Shown here: positions 9,312-18,973 of the stretch, piece after piece
Layout of the letters: each line of letters opens with the position of its first letter
Position numbering within the stretch: the stretch's first letter is position 1
From: Girardinichthys multiradiatus
Taxonomy: Eukaryota; Chordata; Actinopteri; Cyprinodontiformes; Goodeidae
Length of the DNA stretch: 64,000 nt
NCBI RefSeq assembly: GCF_021462225.1
Contig: NC_061818.1
Coordinates: forward strand, 16,885,462 to 16,949,461
Reading direction: 5' to 3'
Notes under the pieces: generated by a model
The model's database searches: none
Seen by the model: only the letters and a program-made list of their open reading frames with translations
Told to the model about the DNA's origin: nothing
Position numbers and translations under genes: made by a program

Positions 9312-10921
9312 CAGGTCCTTCTCAAAATATTAGCATATTGTGATAAAGTTCATTATTTTCCATGATGACATGATGAAAATTTAACATTCATATATTTTAG
9401 ATTCATTGCACACTAACTGAAATATTTCAGGTCTTTTATTGTCTTAATACGGATGATTTTGGCATACAGCTCATGAAAACCCAAAATTCCTATCTCACAA
9501 AATTAGCATATTATTAAAAGGGTCTCTAAACGAGCTATGAACCTAATCATCTGAATCAACGAGTTAACTCTAAACACCTGCAAAAGATTCCTGAGGCCTT
9601 TAAAACTCCCAGCCTGGTTCATCACTCAAAACCCCAATCATGGGTAAGACTGCCGACCTGACTGCTGTCCAGAAGGCCACTATTGACACCCTCAAGCAAG
9701 AGGGTAAGACACAGAAAGAAATTTCTGAACGAATAGACTGTTCCCAGAGTGCTGTATCAAGGCACCTCAGTGGGAAGTCTGTGGGAAGGAAGAAGTGTGG
9801 CAGAAAACGCTGCACAACGAGAAGAGGTGACTGGACCCTGAGGAAGATTGTGGAGAAGGGCCGATTCCAGACCTTGGGGGACCTGCGGAAGCAGTGGACT
9901 GAGTCTGGAGTAGAAACATCCAGAGCCACCGTGCACAGGCGTGTGCAGGAAATGGGCTACAGGTGCCGCATTCCCCACGTCAAGCCACTTTTGAACCAGA
10001 AACAGCGGCAGAAGCGCCTGACCTGGGCTACAGAGAAGCAGCACTGGACTGTTGCTCAGTGGTCCAAAGTACTTTTTTCGGATGAAAGCAAATTCTGCAT
10101 GTCATTCGGAAATCAAGGTGCCAGAGTCTGGAGGAAGACTGGGGAGAAGGAAATGCCAAAATGCCAGAAGTCCAATGTCAAGTACCCACAGTCAGTGATG
10201 GTCTGGGGAGCCGTGTCAGCTGCTGGTGTTGGTCCACTGTGTTTTATCAAGGGCAGGGTCAATGCAGCTAGCTATCAGGAGATTTTGAAGCACTTCATGC
10301 TTCCATCTGCTGAAAAGCTTTATGGAGATGAAGATTTCATTTTTCAGCACGACCTGGTACCTGCTCACAGTGCCAAAACCACTGATAAATGGTTTACTGA
10401 CCATGGTATCACTGTGTTCAATTGGCCTGCCAACTCTCCTGACCTGAACCCCATAAAGAATCTGTGGGATATTGTGAAGAGAACGTTGAGAGACTCAAGA
10501 CCCAACACTCTGGATGAGCTAAAGGCCGCTATCGAAGCATCCTGGGCCTCCATAAGACCTCAGCAGTGCCACAGGCTGATTGCCTCCATGCCACGCCGCA
10601 TTGAAGCAGTCATTTCTGCAAAAGGATTCCCGACCAAGTATTGAGTGCATAACTGTACATGATTATTTGAAGGTTGACGTTTTTTGTATTAAAAACACTT
10701 TTCCTTTATTGGTCGGATGAAATATGCTAATTTTGTGAGATAGGAATTTTGGATTTTCATGAGCTGTATGCCAAAATCATCCGTATTAAGACAATAAAAG
10801 ACCTGAAATATTTCAGTTAGTGTGCAATGAATCTAAAATATATGAATGTTAAATTTTCATCATTACATTATGGAAAATAATTAACTTTATCACAATATGC
10901 TAATATTTTGAGAAGGACCTG
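9312..10921 (+). mobile_element. Tc1/mariner element 'Tc1-A', copy 1 (full-length)
   Basis: This 1.61-kb element has about 210-bp terminal inverted repeats beginning CAGGTCCTTCTCAAAATATT and is flanked by TA at 9310-9311 and 10922-10923. It carries a single uninterrupted transposase frame. Three other copies occur in the window: 18974-20368, a 3' fragment at 21398-21686, and 63017 to the window edge. The sharp ends, TA duplication and long open frame mark it as relatively young. Confidence 0.93.
9640..10644 (+). CDS. Tc1-like transposase, full-length frame with a mutated catalytic residue
   Basis: A 334-codon frame encodes a DD34E-type transposase that would cut and paste the element at TA sites. 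Residues 1-50 form a helix-turn-helix DNA-binding region (SQSAVSRHLSGK), followed by a second DNA-binding part. The catalytic core shows FSDESKF (first Asp) and QHDLVPAHSA (second Asp). The third box reads NPIKNLW, where copy 2 and the family have NPIENLW; the residue 34 positions after the second Asp is Lys instead of Glu (codon AAG at 10456-10458). The protein should fold and bind DNA but is predicted catalytically dead. A 109-codon antisense frame over the same region is a shadow. Confidence 0.9.
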   Translation: MGKTADLTAVQKATIDTLKQEGKTQKEISERIDCSQSAVSRHLSGKSVGRKKCGRKRCTTRRGDWTLRKIVEKGRFQTLGDLRKQWTESGVETSRATVHRRVQEMGYRCRIPHVKPLLNQKQRQKRLTWATEKQHWTVAQWSKVLFSDESKFCMSFGNQGARVWRKTGEKEMPKCQKSNVKYPQSVMVWGAVSAAGVGPLCFIKGRVNAASYQEILKHFMLPSAEKLYGDEDFIFQHDLVPAHSAKTTDKWFTDHGITVFNWPANSPDLNPIKNLWDIVKRTLRDSRPNTLDELKAAIEASWASIRPQQCHRLIASMPRRIEAVISAKGFPTKY

Positions 10922-11155
10922 TAGTTCTGTGGATGTGGAATTTATGTAATCTAGCACTTAACACCTAGCAGTGTATAGTGAAGTGGAAGGAAAATATATA
11001 TTCTGAGCCTGAGATCACGTGATACCAAGTCACTGATGTAAATTCGTATTCTCAAAGAAAAGAAATCGTATTCACAAACTGTTATAGCATATTGTATTCA
11101 TAAAGAATAAACCACAACTGTAAACTTGAACTTTGTGTTTGTAATTTCTTGAAGC

Positions 11156-12367
11156 TGTAACATTTTATTTTGTATTCTTATAGAGAAAATATACAATACC
11201 TCTTTTGGATTTTACTTATGCACAACTGTTGACTAATATGCACACATTTCCGTCTTTACATACACATTGTTTTTGACAGCGTTCTTACCCCATAGGTTCG
11301 GGAGTGCCAACCACCTGTCAGATGCAAATAGTTAAGGGGTCGGGCCTCTCAAATCAAGGGTGTGAGAAAGAGGGGGCCGTGATCAGGCTCACTGGATTGA
11401 CAGAGGATAACCCATAAGTGAAAAGGGGGCCCGCCGTCTGACCCGATATCCATTACAGTGATTTCTGTGACTTAATGAATAATGTTGATATTAAAGGAAT
11501 CAGAATATTTGATTTAATGGTATGAATGCTGTACAGATAATCAGATAAAGTTAATGACAGATTGATTAAATGAAATTAGTTAAGCACGTGTCATGAATGA
11601 AAGTATTAATAGGACCTCGCAGGTTATTTTTGGTTATGTGTTCACCTCTCCATAGGTTGATTTTTAGGACATGTGTTAAGTAATAAATGGAGGCTGGTTT
11701 AAAGTGAAAAGGTTTCTAATTGTGCTAAACAGGTACATTGTTTCTGATTATGATGAAATATTTTTGACTAAGATCCATTTGATTAAGCCACTATGTGGCC
11801 TGCCTTAATAATGATAATAGTAGTTGATAATTACCTACAATTGGGCGTAATCTGCCCGGTATGAACATATGATTATATTCCATTTTAAGACTCACCTTTT
11901 CAGGTAGCTGAACCTGCCAAAGGACGCTTGGGGATGGATGTCGCTCAGGGGGCAGAGAAGATGGACGAAGACAATCAACACTTAGGGTTTACATTAACTG
12001 ATTCACATGATGTTAGACAGAATTTTCTGCTGCGCTTCAGGCTGTTGTCCTTTCTCTCTTTTCTCTAAATCATACACATACAAGTTTGATGGGGTTAGAC
12101 TTGTCTCCACTACGTGTATCAACTGTTGCTTAGACACAACCAGGCGTCTACCGGAGAGATGGCGTTCCTCCCTGGGGAGGGGGAGGAACCACGTGACAGC
12201 TGGAAGGAGATTCCCTGGTCATATATAGGTTTAACACACACTTACAGGGTTGAATGATTGTTTCGGGGGGTGGGTAACCAGTTGCAGGTGGTCCACTACC
12301 CAATTCCTAGGGGGTTAACTGATATAAATTAGTGAAGTGCCTTTAAATGACACCTCATCAGGGGGGT
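11156..12367. other. ERV 3' interior, no recognised gene
   Basis: No long frame is present. The segment near 12150-12367 resembles 8540-8683 in having the GAGAGATGGCG block and a polypurine tract (CAGGGGGG at about 12360) directly before the LTR, so it is a provirus 3' end. A 73-codon frame at 12007-12228 is not supported as a gene. Confidence 0.4.
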
Positions 12368-12981
12368 TGTTAGGAATAACCTTTATTAATATGACTCATA
12401 GCTGTTTTCCCCTTTTATACAATAGTGAAGTAAAGTATAAGTTTTAATGTTTCCCTTTTGTTACAATAGGGTAAGAATGCTCATAGACACACAGTACAAG
12501 AATAAATGGCCCAAGGTTTGTCATAAAATGACCTGAAGCTGGGGCACTGGGTTTGATAGTGGAGCAACTGGTATAACTGGGTTGATTAGAAACCTGCAGC
12601 ACACTTAGATTAAGGATGGACTCCCGCTACTACACAATCTAACAGATAGACACCACAATGGTGACACATAGTCTACTGATAATCACTGAGGGAAGGAACA
12701 TCCATTGCATTGGAGAACCAGATATAAAACCACATGTGACCTTCTATCGAGGCTCTTCGTCATCCTCTAACAGGCGGCGATGGTCCGAGACGGGAGCCTC
12801 AGCGCTGATCTCTGTAATCATTCCTCTGCCTTAACTTAGATTAAAGAAGCTAAAAGTTAGAAACTGGTTGAGAGTCGTTCCTTTAAGAGTTTTAGATAGA
12901 GTGGTGACTGTTTCCGGGGTTCCAAAGGACCAGTAGGGCTCCGAAGCGTCTGACTGCCAACAAGGGGCGGTAGAGCAAACA
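12368..12981 (+). mobile_element. ERV 3' long terminal repeat
   Basis: This 614-bp stretch begins TGTTAGG directly after a polypurine tract and ends CAAACA. It contains ATATAAAACC at about 12721 as a TATA box and ATTAAAG at about 12840 as a possible polyadenylation signal, followed by a U5-like tail. The neighbouring ACAC (12982-12985) matches ACAC at 3999-4002. Confidence 0.7.
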
Positions 12982-12985
12982 ACAC

Positions 12986-13350
12986 ACCATTCCCACAGTG
13001 AAACCTGGAGGTAGAAGTATTATGCTATGGGGATTCTTTATTTCAGCAGGGACTCTGGGGCGGATGTTCGCCTTCCACCAGGACCACAACCCTAAGCATA
13101 CAGCCATGGTTTAGATTAAATCATATTAGTGTTAGAATGACCCAGTCAAAGCCCAGACCTAAATTTAATTGAGAATTTGTGGCAAGACATAGCCCAAAAT
13201 ACTAGAAGCAGTAAATATTCATACTGCTTAGAATTTTTCCCATTTTTCCAATGTCACAACCAGAAACGTTTTCTAGAATTTTATGTAAAACACAGTAAAG
13301 TTTGTGGTTGTGACATTAAAAATGTGAAACTATCGACGAAGTATGAACAT
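12986..13350 (+). mobile_element. Degenerate Tc1-like transposon, 3' part (continues 3728-4002)
   Basis: The sequence resumes the transposase region with GTGAAACCTGGAGGTAGAAG, a TATGGGGATTCTTT block, CACAACCCTAAGCATACAGC and CCCAGACCTAAATTTAATTG, then a decayed end with GTGGTTGTGACAT. It is colinear with the 5' part before the ERV. Many frameshifts mark it as ancient. Confidence 0.75.
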
Positions 13351-14079
13351 TTTGCACGGAACTGTAGATCAAATGAGCGAACCAAAGTGGCAGATTTTAA
13401 AAGGACAACAGACTGAGTCAAAATTGGACATTTTTAATTGCATAACGCTTAACATAAAGGAGCGTAATTTATAAACAGCTGATAGCATTACGTAGACATG
13501 GAATAACTTAGGGGAAATTAATTTTGTGAACATTTCAACTTACTTTGTTTCTGTGAAGAGAAGCGTCCTGTATGACAGTTTTACATCAGCATTTGTTCCC
13601 TTTCAGGCGAGGAGCTGCTGGTTCGAGGTACAGTCAGAAAATCGTGATGTGGGTTGGCAAAAACAACCTTCAGATCTGTCCAATCATGCAAGGTCATTAA
13701 AAAAGAAGTTTACTGCCACGTGCCTTCTGTCCTTCAGAAGACACTGGAATGCATTTCAAGCTCCTTTTTATATTTCACCTACTGCCATCAAATTTATCCT
13801 GGAATTTGCTTTGTTCTGCAGCGTTGGTCTGTGGAGGTAAAAGGAAGATGGGTGTACTGTTGCAACAGATACAAAAGCATTAATGCCGCTTTGACGTTTT
13901 CACATTTGATAAAGTTACAAGAAAAAACTTCAGTGGATTTAATTAGGATTTTATGTGAAAGACCAATGGTGAGTGGGTCATAATTTTAAAATGGAAATTA
14001 AATGTTTTCTGATCTTGGAAATTGGCGAGTCATACGTTTAAATTAAGCCATCTTGACTCTGATACCCCAAATTAAAATC
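13351..14079. other. No recognisable gene or repeat
   Basis: Open frames of 104 and 109 codons (13526-13840 and 13654-13983) overlap in different frames. Neither has recognisable domains, and both share the stretch in a way typical of chance. Probably unique intergenic sequence or a very old repeat. Confidence 0.35.
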
Positions 14080-14935
14080 TACTCCAACCAACTACCTTCA
14101 GAAGTCACCTAATTAACAAACAGATTCCACCTGGATATGTTTCAATTTCAGTATGAATGCAGCTGTTCTATAAAGGCCTCAGAGGATTGCTAGAAAACGT
14201 TAGTCAACAAATAACATCATAAAGACCGAGGAAGTCAGCAGACATGTCTGAGAAAAAGTTATGATGAAGTTTAAAGTAGGATTGGGTGGTAAAACAATAT
14301 CCAACAATATTCCACAGAGCTCAGCATCCAAAAAAGGAAAGTGTGTGGAACACCTGAAAACTGTAACTGGAGGAGGAATCTGGCCTTTATGGACTGTCCT
14401 AGTGCAAAAACATTACGTGTTGCTGATAATTGACACTGCACATCACTCAGAACAAACCATCCCCATAATGAAATACAGTGGTGGCAGCATTATGCTGTGG
14501 GGATGCTTCTCTAAAGATCCTGAGCAAATGAGACCCTAAGCAGAATCGTATTCGGCACAGACATCCACCACTGGCCTGCTTCTTTTAGGCACCTTCCAGC
14601 TTGACAACAACCCTAAACATACAGTCAGAGCTACAATGAAAAAAGCACATTGATGCGTTGAAATGCCCGAGTCAAAGTTTATACCTAAATCCAATTGAGA
14701 ATATGTGGCAAGAAATGTCAGTTTTTAAAAGTACAAAGCTGGTGGAGACTTACCTCACTAAAACATGCAGCTGTAAATGCGGCGAAATCTGGGTTTACCA
14801 GGCGTTGACTCAGTGTTGACTTTTGGGGGATTCTATTACATAAATCCCTCCAAAATAGTGTTTGGTTGTAACATGACAAAATGTAAAACATAGAATAAAT
14901 ACTTTAATAGGGCACTGTCTATCAACTGTATAAGG
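14080..14935 (+). mobile_element. Degenerate Tc1-like transposon
   Basis: It shows the leader (AAGACCGAGGAAGTCAGCAG), the core hallmark GTGGTGGCAGCATTATGCTG followed by TGGGGATGC, then ACAACCCTAAACATACAG and CCAATTGAGAATATGTGGC. Order and orientation are those of a plus-strand Tc1 transposase. The frame is destroyed throughout. It lies about 450 bp upstream of the tac4 promoter. Confidence 0.75.
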
Positions 14936-15365
14936 GCTGGTTTAGGGAAAGATACACTGTTGCCAACCTTGGTGGTGGCAGTGATCATTTCAAGTATAAA
15001 TAAATCAGCTTACTGTGTCACCCACCTGATGAATGTTGAAATGGACACATCACCCTGAAGATCAAATTGTAGTTTTACGGACATAAATATTAAGCATGAC
15101 AGTATATGAGTACTGCTGCTGAAGGCAGAACTGAAAGTGAAAACATAACCTCTTTTAATAGTGATGTGTTTTGACGTATTCACCAGCGTAGTTCATTCAT
15201 CTATTGAGTCAAAGCATGTATCATTCATCAGGTGCAGAAACATATTACCACAAGCACCGTTTATTGTGTTAACGCTACATGACTCCCAGGGGAGAAAAAA
15301 CACGCTGGCTTGTGGGCTTTACTCGTTGTCATCGTGAGGAAGAGCGGGGTGGAGCGATCAGAAGG

Positions 15366-15400
15366 AGTTTATAAGAACAAGCAGAGACCCTCACTCCGGG
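15366..15400 (+). promoter_or_regulatory. tac4: Probable tac4 core promoter (TATA box)
   Basis: TTTATAAGAA at about 15368-15377 is a plausible TATA box. It lies about 180 bp before the tac4 start codon and after a short GC-rich stretch (AGCGGGGTGGAGCGATC). Transcription would start near 15400, giving an untranslated leader of roughly 150 nt. A serum-response or CRE-type site was not identified. Confidence 0.5.
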
Positions 15401-15551
15401 TCATCTGATAAACTGCAGACAGAGAAAGAGAAAATAAACTAAAATTAACAGCCGTAGGTAGCTTTTTGCGCAGCTGAGATCAGTTTGCCCCTGTATGAGT
15501 CCGAAGCAGCGGAGCGTCTGTCACCCATCGCTGCTGCTTTCATCGCTGATT

Positions 15552-15980
15552 ATGGAGAGTCTGAAGTTTGCAGCGGTGCTGCTGCTGGGGGTGTTGGTGA
15601 CTATCAGCGCGCTGGGGGCTCCGCTTTCCAGGGACGACGAGGAAGGACAGATGTGGACGGTGGACAACTGGCAGGTAACAAATAAACCAAATAAACAAAG
15701 AAATGGTCAATTTTAAACTTTAGTTTGAGTTTCAGAACACATCCAGAACAAACAGCTGTTGCATGGGCCGGTGAGCAGTCTGGAGTGAAAAGGCGTGGAA
15801 ATAATAAGAATCAATGACATTTTCCCCAATATTACGCTAGATCGAAGGTCTAAGTTTCACCTAAATCTTAAAGTGACTGCAAAAATCATGAACGCACATT
15901 CAGTGTCAGCACAATGGAGAGCTCCATCACATTGTGTAAAGCTTAATGACCAGGGACCAAGCGGATATCCTTAAAACAAA

Positions 15981-16024
<44 letters not shown>

Positions 16025-17673
16025 ATTATATAGGTTTGCTCTTGTTCTATTTGACGTAAAAGTACATTTTAAACAAAAATCTGAATGCAAAAAAATAATC
16101 TGTGAAAGTGAAAAGTATTGATACATTTTCTAAATCAATAAAATAAATATGAAACTGTTTAAAAAAATAATAACCAGTGCATCATATCTGAAACAGGGAC
16201 ATGATTTAGCATGAAACAAGCTTATTTTTTACTTTTTTCTCCTTCCACTCCTTATTAGAGAATTTCATCAGTCACCTGTTTTATCCAACAGGTTTGTAAC
16301 AAATTTTGACTAATTTTCAGCTAAACAACACATCATACAACAAGTTATTTTGACTTTATTTGCTACTGTAAACTGACAAATAGAGGTTAATTTTGATATC
16401 TCAAAATTCAGTTTTTAGAATTATATCACACGTTTCATGGGATTCATGAAGACGAGAGGTTGTTGCATAGACACAGTGTAAGGTTTGCTTAAGTACTCTT
16501 ACTTCACTGGTCTTTTACATTAATAAAATAAACTGTTAGACTTTACCTGTAAAATTTTGTTTAGCAAGTTGCATACATTTTATATGGGTAGATTTATTCA
16601 GTATTAATAAATTATGTAAATTTAACGGCAAGAAAACTTACATCAATTAGTTAAATTCCAACAAATTTTGCAATATACTTGCTCAACTGAAATAGTTTAG
16701 TTCTGACAAATTATTAGGATCATTTTAGTCACCTGGTTTGTTCTTCCATGTGCAAAAGAAGCAAAGTGAATGAGTTGAATAAATCAGTTTGTTATGAAAG
16801 TGTAAAATAAAATAGTAACACAATTTTAAGTGTTTTTATGGAGGTGGAATCTCGACATTTTCCCTGACAACCACGGGGTTAAGTTCGACTTCATCATTGC
16901 AGGTAACGCTGGTGAAAAAACTTCAGTTCATGCTTATACAGAAAATTCTTAGGAGAGTTTTTAACTTTTACCGATATTCCTTTATAAATGAACACACAAA
17001 AACATGTTCGCCTTAATGTTCTCTGCTGGACAATGCACACCATGAATGAGTACAGCGACAGGCCTATGCTTAGAAATTCCTTTTTATTGTGCAGGAGATA
17101 AAACCAACCAATCATCATGCCTGAGATAGTTACTTGTAAACCATCTAAATGGGGAAAATGTCTCCCTATCTCATGTCCAGGGTTACCCAGTGGAGAGAGG
17201 ATTAACCATCCGGCTCGCAGATCTGATCAAGAGGTCCAAAGCACAGCAATTCCATGGTCTGATGGGAAGAAGCCCGGGTAAACCAATCAAACAAGAGTAC
17301 AAATGCAATACCTTAAAAATCTCTTATTAATTTATTAATTTTTTTTTTTTTCAGGTGCGTTAGCAAGAGTGGGCAGGAAACGTGAGTATAGTCACATTCT
17401 AATTGTAACAATGGCCTTTTATTGAAAATGTGATCCCTTGACCCTTTCTGTTTTTATGTTTATTTTTAATCAGGAAATAATAATAATAATAAAGGCGAGA
17501 TGTTTGTTGGACTCATGGGAAGAAGTTTAGGAGAAGGTAATGTGGATTAATTGTGTCCCGAGTACAAATCTTCTTTACCTGCTTCTTCTGTAAACGTTTT
17601 TCAGGGTTGAGTAAAATATTATCACTGCTTTTTTCCAGATATTGACGAAGAGTGGAAACCTGACTCTTTCTGA
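15552..17673 (+). CDS. tac4: Tachykinin precursor 4 (two-peptide preprotachykinin), five coding exons
   Basis: Exons 15552-15674, 17181-17277, 17355-17381, 17474-17536 and 17639-17673 join with consistent phases to give 114 aa. Residues 1-23 or so form a signal peptide (MESLKFAAVLLLGVLVTISA). The first peptide region (exon 2) is KAQQFHGLMGRS and the second (exon 4) GEMFVGLMGRS; each has the FxGLM core plus Gly for C-terminal amidation and an Arg for cleavage. The second is preceded by Lys-Arg and a run of five Asn. Products would be secreted neuropeptides acting on tachykinin (NK) receptors. An in-frame ATG at 15495 would add 19 residues; I prefer 15552 because it starts the signal peptide. 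The tac4 assignment uses family form and the adjacent kat7, its neighbour on human 17q21.33; tac1 or tac3 paralogy is less likely. Confidence 0.85.
15983..16021. repeat. (TA)n microsatellite in tac4 intron 1
   Basis: An uninterrupted run of about 18-19 TA units lies in the first intron. It is likely polymorphic. Confidence 0.95.
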
Positions 17674-18113
17674 AGATGACAAATAAGAAAAAACACAAAA
17701 AACAATTATAAAAGCTTCACTTGAATGACGTTTTCTATTCAGTACCTCAGCAGATAAAGAAGACATGGTGACGCACATCAACCAAGAAACACCTGCAGCA
17801 GTAAACATGAAAAAATGCAAGATTTTGCTAATTTATCAGATTATTGCCATAAATCTCACATCTGCTGTATGTTTTTGATATTTTATTTATTCATGTTTAA
17901 AGCCTATAAATTGATTTATTCAATAATACTTTTAAAGATCTAACATATCTGCCATCTGTTTGTGATTTCAGTATGAACAATGTTGTTGAAGTGAAAGGTT
18001 GCAACACCATGGATGGCAATTTTGTATTTTATGTTGGTACATTTGTCATTCTTTGGTATTAAAAAACAACTTCCAATTGTTCAATAACAGCATAAACATA
18101 CTGCAGATTAATT

Positions 18114-18119
18114 AATAAA
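18114..18119 (+). terminator. tac4: tac4 polyadenylation signal
   Basis: AATAAA in the context ATTAATTAATAAAG lies 440 bp after the tac4 stop, followed by GT/T-rich sequence (GTTTGGTTTTGGCC). This predicts a 3' end near 18135. Confidence 0.65.
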
Positions 18120-18329
18120 GTTTGGTTTTGGCCACATGTTTTTTTTGTCTATGCATCTTTGATGACACACTGTGGAAACTGACCAGACTTAAGCTGCAAA
18201 AATATTGGATCCTCCAGTTATTAGCAAAACTATTAATACCACATAAATGTTTTTGCATTTCGTCACAACTACAAACAAATGTATTTTATAGTTGTTTCAT
18301 GTGATAGGCCAACACAAAGTAGTGTATAT

Positions 18330-18973
18330 ATCTGAAGTCGGGGAAAATGATACATTCATCCACTGTCTATAACTGCTTATTTTTGCAGGGGCAAAGATAG
18401 ACTGGTGTCTATTTCCAGTTGCCAGTGGTCAAGAGACAGGGTGCAAGGACAAGTATATGTTCCTAAATAATTTGAAAGTGTAGCGAACATTTGTATTGAG
18501 CTCTACTGAGTTAATACTACATCGAACCACCTTTCCTTGCAATTCACTTGCAGGTTTTCTGGGGTGTTTCTCTAACTGTTTGCATGTTTAGATGCTGAAA
18601 AAGTTTAAATTCTCTTTTGTAAAATAGCTCTTGCTTAGATAGATTTGTTATAAAGCAACAGCAAACATCAATTTTCAAGTTTTGGCACATATTCTAAATT
18701 GGATTTAGGTGTGGACTTTGACAGAGCCATCCCAGTACATGATTATGCTATGATCTGAACTGTTTTCATTCTAGCTCTGGCTTTGTTTATGGCTGTTGTG
18801 ACCCTCTGGATTTGTCTAAAGTCTTTTGCAGCCTCCAACACATTTTCTTCCAGGATTACCCTGTATTTAGCTTTAATAATCTTTCTATCAAACATAACCA
18901 GCTTCCCTGTCCCTGCCGAAAAAAATGTATCCCTACAGAATGCAGATGCCACCGTTACGTTTAATCATATATA
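18330..18973 (-). mobile_element. Degenerate Tc1-like transposon, part A (split by a TE nest)
   Basis: On the minus strand this reads as Tc1 transposase fragments: the frame at 18952-18743 contains the decayed AGTGKL and VLEENVLEAAKD blocks. The terminal region near 18300-18360 carries decayed Tc1-end motifs. The element stops at 18973 and its continuation is at about 23741-24240 (CATGTAGGCTAATGAGTTCA, TGGTCTTTTCTAACCAGAGC). Confidence 0.7.

Larger units (their letters stand above)
8842..11155. mobile_element. Fold-back element with about 150-bp outer arms and an inner palindrome
   Basis: The outer arms at 8842-8994 and 10997-11155 are inverted copies of each other with few mismatches. Inside, 8995-9120 and about 9190-9309 form a second inverted pair. 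It contains a LINE-tail-like CAGTAGGTGGCGGTATGCAC motif plus a GAAGAAG-rich stretch, then a core near 9095-9212. A Tc1/mariner element (9312-10921) is inserted in the right part. Without it the fold-back is about 0.7 kb. No transposase of its own is encoded. Confidence 0.75.
4003..12981 (+). mobile_element. Decayed endogenous retrovirus (gamma/epsilon-like), about 9 kb with later insertions
   Basis: Both ends carry TGTTAGGAATAACCTTTATT (4003 and 12368) as an LTR start, and the right LTR ends in CAAACA at 12981. The flanks are ACAC at 3999-4002 and 12982-12985, a 4-bp target duplication as in gamma- and epsilonretroviruses. The left LTR matches for only about 20 bp and then diverges, so most of it has been deleted or replaced. 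Inside are an integrase remnant (about 6541-6790), an Env TM remnant (about 7780-8283), a second polypurine tract/LTR start (8675-8683) and a large fold-back insertion (8842-11155). No gag or RT frame survives. The element is not coding-competent. Confidence 0.72.

Noticed and set aside
9600..9929. 109-codon minus-strand frame, also at 19089-19418 and 63305-63634
   Set aside because: It is antisense to the Tc1-A transposase and recurs only because the transposon does.
13526..13983. Two overlapping plus-strand frames of 104 and 109 codons
   Set aside because: They share the DNA in different frames, show no domain and lie between Tc1 relics.
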